Assembly (NCBI GenBank): GCA_027943335.1
Contig: BSBK01000523.1
Location: 124,001-188,000, forward strand
From: Chamaecyparis obtusa
Lineage: Eukaryota > Streptophyta > Pinopsida > Cupressales > Cupressaceae
DNA: 64,000 nt
Direction: 5' to 3'
Shown: piece after piece, positions 56,618 through 64,000 of the stretch
How positions within the stretch are numbered: the first letter of the stretch is position 1
Layout of the letters: each line of letters opens with the position of its first letter
The notes under the pieces: generated by a model
Seen by the model: only the letters and a program-made list of their open reading frames with translations
Told to the model about the DNA's origin: nothing
Database searches by the model: none
Made by a program: the position numbers and the translations under genes

Positions 56618-58912
56618 CTAAGTTTCAATCTCCCCATCATGTGGTGGTGGTGGTGGTGGTGGAGGTGGTGCTGCCACTCTATCTGGTACCACATCAGATC
56701 TGCCTACCCTCTCAGAGTAGAGTGGTGCTCTTTATGCCACAGGGACAACTACTATATATAACCCATGATAATAGGTCACTCTCCAAATCTCTACAGCATT
56801 AGCCTGTGCTGCCTCTCCCACCAATCTATCTCAACTCATGCATCTGCTAACTTCTGATCTCACACATCAATAGTAATCATGAGCTACTAGATCTTAGTCT
56901 CCAAAACCAGCACTCTAGCTCTGAGATCCTCCTCTCCTCCTCTCTCTACAATTTGGTCCTATCCTATGTCCACCCGTCAGTGAACTAGTCTCACCGCATC
57001 ATCTCCCTCATCATCAGAAACCTATCTCCATGATTGTATCTAACCACCTTATCTAGATCCTTGTCACCTATCCACTCCCCTCCCTCGCCCATCTCCCCCA
57101 TCTCTGTCACTCCCATCAACACCCTATGCCGGTGGCTATGCATCAGGAATAGTAAAATGTGGGAATGGTTGTCTCTACCACTCTACCCTGTAGGCTGCAT
57201 CCGCACCTGCATCCACCATATCAGGAAGGTAATCCCATGCCTCCCTACATATACCTACCATCTCCTATGCTACCTACTAGTAGTCTAGCATCGACAGCCA
57301 TCCCTGTCCCTCCTCATCCCTGGCCTAGGCATATGTGGTCATCTCTGTGGGTACCCTCTGCTACCACCCAAACTATCTCGAGACTTGAGTGATCACAAAT
57401 CTCTCTACAATCTCAAAGTGGTGACCTAATAGTGACCGACTACATAGCATATACCCCAGCTCCCACTCTTGATCACTCCACTGCTCATAGGCCCTGTATG
57501 GTCTCCACTCAAAAGATGTGAGCTCATCTAGGAGTCTCCCATAGTATGTGAGGTCTCCGCTATGTGGCTGGATAATAAATCCCATGTACCTATAGATATA
57601 GGGGTGTCTCCACTCCCTAGGCTGCACATGTGGGTGCACAATGATGATGTGCTCTCATGCCCATACTTGTGCTAGAACAACACTGCATGCCCATGTCCTG
57701 CTATCCTATAGACAATCTCATGGAGCTCATGGTACATATTAGCTAGGATAGCTAGGCCCCACACCATCCATCAAGGGTGTGCTATCAAGTCATCAACCAA
57801 TCTGCCACAGGCCAATGGGAATCACCTCTGGCTCCTGTCTATGATTAAGGCCTGTGCTAGTATTGAGCACACTATGCATGGAGCCAGGTAATCATGACCA
57901 AAATCTTCCATCAGCCGGTCCCAACTGAGGTGTCTATCAATGATGGTGAGTGGTGACATCCTGGAACATGTCCTAAATGGCTTGTCACCCTTTGGTTAGA
58001 TCCTGATCATAGTATACCTATGTCAACAGAAAATCATGTCAGTTTCTATCATATGGAAACTTTACATCTATGCACATTTAGAAACATGATTATACTCACT
58101 AGATCACGATGGCTAGATACCCGAAGGATCTGATAGACGTCCTCTAGGGTGATCATTGCCTCTCCAGTAGGTAGATGAAAGGTGTTGTGCTCACTATGCC
58201 ATCTCTCAGCCAATGCCATTAGCAGCCCATGATCTACCTAAATATGGGGCATATCTAGTAGAAATCTAAATCCCATGTTGATCAGGTCATCTCTCCCAAG
58301 AGTATCGAGATCTCTGACATAGTGTAGTCTGGTCACTCTCAGTGCTCTGATAATTAGTGCCAAAAAAGTCTCCTATAAGACATAACTCCAAACTAGATGT
58401 CAGAACATATCATGATGGATGTCTAAAATCAGTACAAATAATCTTAAATGCAACAATTGTCTAGACCCATGTTATTTTGCTCAAATTAACACTATGCGAT
58501 ATTTCTTATTACACTAGTACGATACTATTTTTGGATATAGTATCGTGTGATACTTTCCTTAATAGTAGTGTGATACTATTTTCATATACTATAGTTTGCA
58601 CAAGATCACATGATGTTTCATCCAGTATCATGCGATACTGGATTGAACACCTATGCGATGCTTTGTGGACTCGTGAACTATCGCATGATAAAAAGTATCA
58701 AGGTGTGCGATACTTTCAAAGTGTCGTATGAAATTTCCCATTAATAAAATTTGAAATATTAAAAAATAATTAAAAACATGTTTTAAATGCCATAAATAGC
58801 TCATAAATGACTCAACAGGTGAGTTTTTCTAAAAACTTACTGGGGCACCATACTGAGGAGGCCGGTTGTGCAACTGATCGCACTCAAATCGATGTGTGTG
58901 GATTGGAATCAT
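56618..58912 (-). pseudogene. PMD (plant mobile domain) gene with introns, antisense to element C
   Basis: Exon 1 58912-58841 encodes 24 residues starting MIPIHTHRFECDQLHN and ends at donor GTAAGT. Exon 2 (58372-58100, 91 codons) encodes TFLALIIRALRVTRLHYVRD, GRDDLINMGFRFLLDMPHI, stop, VDHGLLMALAERWHSEHN, TFHLPTGEAMITLEDVYQI and LRVSSHRDL. It is followed by donor GTGAGT, an 82 bp intron and acceptor CATAG before VYYDQDLTKG. Both introns are in phase 0. Later blocks: ANMYHELHEIVYR, EWRHPYIYRYMGFIIQP, SFEWRPYRAYEQWS. The tail is poly-Pro (nine residues) with a stop at 56618-56620. Stops and frameshifts in exon 3 show it is broken. Role unknown. Confidence 0.85.
58491..58730 (-). repeat. C-type motif cluster inside intron 1 of the PMD gene
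   Basis: At least ten copies of ATGCGATA/GTGTGATACT/AGTATCGTGT type words on both strands, including the near-perfect palindrome CAGTATCATGCGATACTG at 58624-58641 and ACTATCGCATGATA at 58677-58690. The core is ATCGCATA, the same variant as in the leader of element C (45533-45723). Confidence 0.75.
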
Positions 58913-59738
58913 TGCTTGCTGGGCCATTTTCTCTCTCTAAGCTCTCAAAGTTCTCAATATCACAAAAGACAAATGAATTTGAAAATGATCTTGTTACCCC
59001 CTTTTATAACATTTTGACTTTTTGACCTATTTTCAAAACATCTCAGAATTTCATGAAAATTGCACCCATAGCTAATTTCGACATCATGGATCCATTTTTA
59101 GGATCGAAACTGAAATTTGAGTTCATCTTGATAGTCAGAATTGCATTTCAAAATTTCCCCTTCTTCTATGCAGTTGGCTGACCATTTCAGACCCAATCCT
59201 TCGATCTTTGCTGGAGCATTTTCATTTCTTCACCCCCATTTCTTTCAACCTTCTAGTCTTTCATTCATTTTCATTTCCTTCATCTCTCTGAGGTTTGACT
59301 TCATTTTTATCCTATATCTTTCTTAGTCAAACCTAGTCAAATTGGGGCATATCTTCACTACTTGATGGTTATCCTATCATCTTTCATCTTCGATTATGAT
59401 TTCTAGTGATTTGATTAGATTTATCAATTTGCTATTTCTCCTCTACCTAATTTCAATTTCGATTCCGAGGGGGCAATACCTATCAAACTTCAAACTTTGA
59501 TTTAGCTTTATCAATCAAACCTTTCTTAAGATTCTTATCTCTTATTTGAGACTTGACAATCTCCTATTTATAGGTATGTTGGTCTTGTCTTTCAGCTTAT
59601 CTTTGTCATCTTATCTTTGTCCTGATGTGTTCCCATCTGTCGAACACATGTCTGGGTTGTTTTGTGATCCCAAATCAATCTCACATTTTAATTCCATTCT
59701 TTGACCACATGTGATCCCAAATCGATCTCACATTAGTC
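58913..59738. other. Element C region between PMD gene and polypurine tract
   Basis: Upstream region of the PMD gene on the minus strand and the 3' untranslated region of C on the plus strand. GTGATCCCAAATCGATCTCACA-like words occur twice (59660 and 59710). TCATTTTC/TTTCTTC-rich tracts are at 59210-59330. The short frame at 59141-59326 is a low-complexity Phe/Ser stretch, not a gene. Confidence 0.5.
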
Positions 59739-59751
59739 AAAGAGGGGCAAA
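59739..59751 (+). promoter_or_regulatory. Polypurine tract of element C
   Basis: AAAGAGGGGCAAA immediately before the 3' LTR, identical to the tract of element A. Confidence 0.88.
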
Positions 59752-60664
59752 TGTATGCACCCTAAAATGGTCGCCTAGACTTTGGGCCCCCATTCAATAA
59801 TTTATCAATTTCCTGAATCAGTATTTTCAATTCAATATCAATTTCCTTGATCAAATCCTAATTTTATCATTTATTCAATTTTATTCTATGGGCTAACCAT
59901 TTTATCTTAAGTCTTTATTTATTTAAAAGGAATTCCCTCCCCTTTTATTAAATAAAAAGCCCCCACTTTTCCTCTTATCCTAAGTTGCACAAATAAAACA
60001 TTATTCTTATTTTATAAAAAGAAGAAAAGGCCTTTTTGTCTCATATGAGACACAAAAGTCAACTCTTATTTTCTCATTGGAGGAGATTTGTGCACATGGA
60101 TTGTTCCTCTTTCAAGCTCCACCCTTGATTAAATCTTTTGCCTCTTAATCTCCATGGCCCATTCCTTTTCAATTCCTTTAAAAGGAGAGCTCTTTTCTCA
60201 TTCTAGGATCCCAACTTTTGAATACTAAACTTATGCTACAAGATTTTTTGGTGACTTTGGAGCTTTGGAGATCTTCTAGCTTTCATTCTTGCATCATAGC
60301 TTCATGTTTATGCTTTCTTAGTTTATATTTCCTTTCATGTTTCTAGCTGAACTCACATAGCTTAATTAGTAAGGCTTGTAATAATTTCATTTCCGTAGCT
60401 TACTTGCATCTTCATTCTTAGCATAGTTGCATTGCATTTCCATCTTGATTCTTGAGGATATTGGAATTCTTGCCCTTGTCTCTTTGAATCTCCCATTGTG
60501 TGGTTTACTAGCAAGGTTATAGGCTTAATAGCTCTAGATGAGAGCATTCTTAATATCATTGTGACTCCATGCCTAGGGAGCTCTAGGTCACTTTCTCAAG
60601 GTTTATCATTCATGGATTCTCTTGGAAGTAATGACTTAGAGAAGTGCACATCTTAGTGTGTACA
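59752..60664 (+). repeat. 3' LTR of element C
   Basis: 913 bp, TGTATGCACC to GTGTACA, followed by the GTTAT duplication. CTTTAAAAGGAGAGC near 60175 is a TATA-like candidate. Only the first 140 bp have a partner in the 5' LTR. The minus-strand frame at 60362-60559 inside it is spurious. Confidence 0.9.
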
Positions 60665-61176
60665 GTTATAAAATGGACAGCCCATGAGCTTCTAGCTAGG
60701 CACCATTTGTATTGATAGCTTAGGGTATCAAATGTATTGTATCATTGATAGTTGAGACTTTGTTAGAAGGAAATAGGACAAAGAAAATTTTTGATTTAGT
60801 GCTTTAACTCCATTATTTGATGTTATTGGTGCTTGTGCTCAAGGATATCCATTTTTTTAAAATGTTGACTGTGGTTATCAAATGGATAGCCTGTGAGCTT
60901 CTAGCTAGGCATCATTTGTATTGATAGCTTAGGGAATCAAATGTATTGTATCATTGATAGTTGAGACTTTGTTAAAAGAAAATAGGACAAAGAATGATTT
61001 GGATTTAGTTTCTCTATTTTGATCCCTAAGTGGCTTACAACCCTAGAGAAGTATATGTAGATTTATGGATATAGTTGCAGGATACATAATAGCCGATAAT
61101 TCACAAGAAATCCATACATCCAATTTGAATAGAAATTAATACAAAGAAATAGGGTGCTCGAATGGCCCAGTCATCT
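60665..61176. other. Element F sequence right of element C, with a 209 bp duplication
   Basis: The phrase GTTAT.AAATGGA.AGCC, then GAGCTTCTAGCTAGGCA and the following 110 bp, occur at 60665 and again at 60874, a 209 bp period. The piece between the copies (60801-60878) equals the left flank of C (44049-44126). So the target was a tandem duplication and C entered its first unit. Confidence 0.8.
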
Positions 61177-62045
61177 AGACCTTGATTGTCCCCTCAACCA
61201 GTGACCCTTCAAAATTGGGTTATCATGCAATCAGTGAGTGATCCTTCATTCTCCTAGTTTTCCCTGCATCCAAAAATATTATAAATACACAATACAATGA
61301 TACAAATCCTTTCACAATCCCCCTTCCCTCAAGGAACACTATCAACATCCAGACCTTGACTGTCCCCTCAACCAGTGACCCTTCAAAATTGGGTTATCAT
61401 GCAATCAGTGAGTGATCCTTCATTCTCCTAGTCTACCCTACATCCAAACATATTGGAAATAGATAATACAATGATAACAAGTCTTTCACAATCACCCTTC
61501 CCTCAAGGAACACTATCAACATCCAGACCTTGACTGTCCCCTCAACCAGTGACCCTTCAAAATTGGGTTATCATGCAATCAGTGAGTGATCCTTCATTCT
61601 CCTAGTCTACCCTGCATCTAAACATATTGGAAATACACAATACAATGATAAAAATTATTTCACAATCCCCCTTCCCTCAAGGAACACTATCAACATCTAG
61701 ACCTTGACTGTCCCCTCAACCAGTGACCCTTCAAAACTAGGTTGTCATGCAATCAGTGAGTGATCCTTCATTCTCCTATTTTGCCCTGCATCCAAACATA
61801 TTGGAAATACACAATACAATGATAAAAAGTATTTTAAAATCCCCCTTCCCTCAATGAACACTATCAACATCTAGACCTTGACTGTCCCCTCAACTAGTGA
61901 CCCTTCAAAACTGGGTTATCATGCAATCAGTGAGTGATCCTTCATTCTCTTGGTCTTCCCTACGTCCAAACATATTGGAAATACACAATACAATGATAAC
62001 AAGTCTTTCACAATCCCCCTTCCCTCAAGGAACACTATCAACAAG
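61177..62045. repeat. Tandem array, 174 bp unit, five copies
   Basis: The phrase CTTGAYTGTCCCCTCAAC starts at 61181, 61355, 61529, 61703 and 61877: period exactly 174 bp, copies about 93-97% alike by eye. Each unit has GGGTTATCATGCAATCAGTG, GTGATCCTTCATTCTC and CCCCCTTCCCTCAAGGAACA. The array stops after the fifth unit near 62045. The frame at 61897-62085 lies in it and is not a gene. Confidence 0.95.
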
Positions 62046-62111
62046 TGATCCTTCTTCTTATCAGTGGTATCCAATGTTTCATTAAAGTAACAACAAAGAA
62101 TGAAGGTCACC

Positions 62112-62351
62112 TTACCCATACCATTCATGGATTCTGAAATGTTGTTTCAAACTCTTGAAATTTTTTCCGTTGCTTCTTATTGCCCCTCCCTGATTAAGAC
62201 CCCCCTCATCCTCAACATGGTCTTCATCACCTATAGTCTCAATTTCATGGATAGGGGACATGTAAATATCTTTAAATACTTCTTCTACCACAATGTCCTC
62301 CTGCCCCATCTTCTTGATCTTCCTGGCTAAAGCGGATGAATCCACACACAA
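62112..62351 (-). other. Unrecognised acidic 79-codon open frame
   Basis: Begins MCVDSSALARKIKKMGQEDI; an acidic middle (GDEDHVEDEGG) and a basic end. The first residues faintly recall the CxDSRA block of gypsy RTs, but what follows does not. It lies between the 174 bp array and the inverted repeat. It may be a chance frame or the relic of another element; I cannot assign it. Confidence 0.25.
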
Positions 62352-62400
62352 TAACCCAAAATGAAGGGTTTTGTATCCTTTAATGAATCTAAGTCACTAG

Positions 62401-63100
62401 TAACGCATGGAAAGCCAAAACAGTAGTCTCCAAAGCATTCAATAAGTGAATATGAATTTTTGAAAACTTTCCTTTCAACTTCCCCAACCACTCCTAATCG
62501 GTTAGAGGGATATTTCTAGAATCTCCACTATTCCTATCCTTACCAACAATTCTTAAACATACTTTATCTAATATGATAATAACATGCTAAACTAAACCAA
62601 TGGCATGTATTATTCATGTGGTACAAGGAATATTTGGCTATCAAATCTTCCTTCGTACAAGCTGAGTGCAAGAGAAGGTATGTGATTTCTTCATCTTTGA
62701 TTGGTATCTTTGATGGTCAACGTCTTTCGAGCCTCTGGCATCATATTCAACCACACATTTCAAATGCATTGCATTTTATTTGATCATGAATGCTCACTGA
62801 AATGACCGCATTCTACTGGCATCATGCCCTAGCCCATGCTTTATCTCTATTATTTGATGTTATTGGTGTTTGTGCTCAAGGATATTGATTCACTATTTTG
62901 AAATGTTTGGATTCATGTTTGTTGATATTAAAATTTATCATATTAGATAAAGTATGTTTAAGAAGTTTTAGTGTCTAAATACTCAACTAATCCCTCTAAC
63001 CGATTAGGAGTGGTTGGGGAAGTTTAGAGGAAAGTTTTCAAACATTCATATTCACTTATTGAATGCTTTGGAGACTACTGGCTTGACTGTCCATGCGTTA
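62401..63100. repeat. Large imperfect inverted repeat, arms about 165-178 bp, loop about 358 bp
   Basis: The left arm 62401-62578 and right arm 62937-63100 are reverse complements: TTCTTAAACATACTTTATCT at 62550 pairs with AGATAAAGTATGTTTAAGAA at 62946, and CAACCACTCCTAATCGGTTA with TAACCGATTAGGAGTGGTTG. The outer ends meet at ACGCATGG/CCATGCGT. The loop contains a copy of the F segment seen at 43735-43960. It could be a foldback element or two head-to-head copies of one sequence. Confidence 0.9.
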
Positions 63101-64000
63101 ATGTTGAGAAGAGATCAATAAAGTATTTACAGACATTCTTACATGTTTGGAGAGGTTTGAGAGGCACTTATCATGACTGTACCCTCACAAATAGTGGCAT
63201 AGACTAGTTTTACTAAGTTTCATTTCTCTGCTGTAGGGGTACAGTCAGAGGGTTCATTGACAAAATGATCCTTTGAATGGTTACTATAAATATGAATGAT
63301 TTGATATATCATATTGTAGGCTAGGGAATTTGGAACCTATTACATGTCTTGAAATGCTGAAACACTCAAACATTAAAACTAATCTAACTTGTTCAAGAAT
63401 CATAAAAAGCTAAGACAATGGAAACAAAGCCCAGCCACCTCAAGATTGTCGCTAAAACAAGTGCTATACAACACTGTTTGATTTGCTTCAATGAGATGGA
63501 TGTGGATGTGCTCTCTAAGCACTTGGAGCATATTTGTGGTGATGCATAAATGAAGATTAATCTTGAAATATGAACTAATATTAATCCATTAATCTATTAT
63601 AGGATGTGTTAGAAAACATGAAGAACATGAAGAAATCTAACAGTCAGGATTTATGCTAAGATGATCTAGCTGAAAATGCTCATGATAACAATGCATAAAT
63701 GATGAAAACTAATTTAATAATTTTCTCTTGGAAGGAGAAGTATTTATAGGATTTGGGAAGGGCTTGGGTTAGGAGGTTGAGTCAAGGTTAGAGGTAAGGT
63801 CAAGGATAAGGATAAGGATTGAAGACTTTCTAGAAGAGTCTAGGGCTTTCTAGGATATTTAGGAGTTTAGGAAATAAATAAATGTTTATTTATTTCAAAT
63901 GCTTTTGGGTTGAGGATTTCATTCATGAGGTAGTAAGAGCCTTAAATGAGTGTGTAAGAGGCTTAAATGAGTCTATAAGGCTCATTAGGGGGAGGGTTTG
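63101..64000. other. Unassigned non-coding end of the window
   Basis: No open frame, no transposon end and no inverted CACTA terminus. AAGGTTAGAGGTAAGGTCAAGG with GGATAAGGATAAGG near 63785-63820 is a short simple repeat. TATTTATAGG at 63750 is TATA-like but without context. I see nothing else to support here. Confidence 0.4.

Larger units (their letters stand above)
44127..60664 (+). mobile_element. Element C: Tat-type Ty3/gypsy retrotransposon nested in element F, 5' LTR mostly deleted
   Basis: Flanked by GTTAT at 44122-44126 and 60665-60669. The order is 5' LTR remnant, leader, gag, protease, linker, RT, RNase H, damaged second RNase H, integrase (with a copia-like solo LTR inside), post-pol box and hairpins, antisense PMD gene with introns, polypurine tract, 913 bp 3' LTR. 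It is homologous along its length to elements A and B but in the opposite orientation in the window. Gag is in one frame and pol in the next, with scattered stops. Confidence 0.92.
43495..64000. mobile_element. Element F: probable CACTA DNA transposon, right end outside window, hosting element C
   Basis: At 43495 the RT frame of fragment E breaks into CACTACTACATTTGGGG, preceded by CAT as a possible 3 bp duplication. Subterminal CGACGGG/CCGATGG/CGGTGGG/CCATCG words follow (43530-43630), as in CACTA elements. The inverted end is not found before 64000. Own sequence is 43495-44126 and 60665-64000. No transposase domain is recognisable in these parts, so it may be non-autonomous or simply incomplete here; the right boundary is uncertain. 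Confidence 0.55.

Noticed and set aside
57034..57392. Plus-strand frames of 77-84 codons rich in Pro/Ser
   Set aside because: Complement of PMD exon 3 of element C; no domain.
63101..64000. Start of a further LTR element (TATTTATAGG and AT-rich DNA)
   Set aside because: No partner LTR, primer site or boundary can be seen before the window ends.

Overview
The window is plant nuclear DNA: AT-rich and built almost entirely of nested LTR retrotransposons. There is no ordinary single-copy host gene, tRNA, rRNA or CRISPR array that I can support. The density and depth of nesting suggest a large, repeat-rich genome (gymnosperm-like would fit), but nothing here fixes the species.

Three related Ty3/gypsy elements of the Tat type dominate. 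Their hallmarks are a gag with an unusual zinc knuckle, a long protease-RT linker with a G-patch-like motif, a YVDD reverse transcriptase, two RNase H domains and no chromodomain. Element A (206-19869, minus strand) is complete, with 780/782 bp LTRs and a GTATT target-site duplication. Element B (from before the window start to 42758, minus strand) is the host of A; its left LTR lies outside the window. Element C (44127-60664, plus strand) has a GTTAT duplication, a full 3' LTR and a deleted 5' LTR. In each, an extra gene lies downstream of pol on the opposite strand and encodes a plant mobile domain (PMD) protein: 5335-6349 in A, 19980-22882 in B, 56618-58912 in C. The copy in C still shows phase-0 GT-AG introns.

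Element D (35039-42234, plus strand; 678 bp LTRs; AATTA duplication) is a chromovirus with an initiator-Met-type primer site and a chromodomain; it sits in the 5' LTR of B. E (42759-43494) is a fragment of a related chromovirus that was the target for B on its left. On its right E is broken by F, a probable CACTA DNA transposon whose terminal repeat starts at 43495. F runs to the window end and hosts element C. Three solo LTRs of one copia-like family (TGTTGG...CTAACA) lie inside coding parts of B, D and C, and a chromovirus-type solo LTR (6507-7536) lies in A. Insertion order: E, then B and F; then A and D into B and C into F; then the solo LTRs into A, B, C and D.

The least familiar structure is non-coding. 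(i) Clusters of a roughly 10 bp motif spaced about 20 bp apart lie in the 5' leader of A, B and C; each element has its own variant, and the variants of B and C recur in the first intron region of their antisense PMD gene. (ii) A series of short hairpins of the form GTGTT-loop-AACAC follows pol in all three. (iii) An A-rich repeated box lies just after the pol stop in all three. Other repeats are a 64 bp array in the 3' region of A, a 174 bp array at 61177-62045, and a large inverted repeat at 62401-63100. Every protein-coding region carries stops or frameshifts, so nothing here looks autonomously active.
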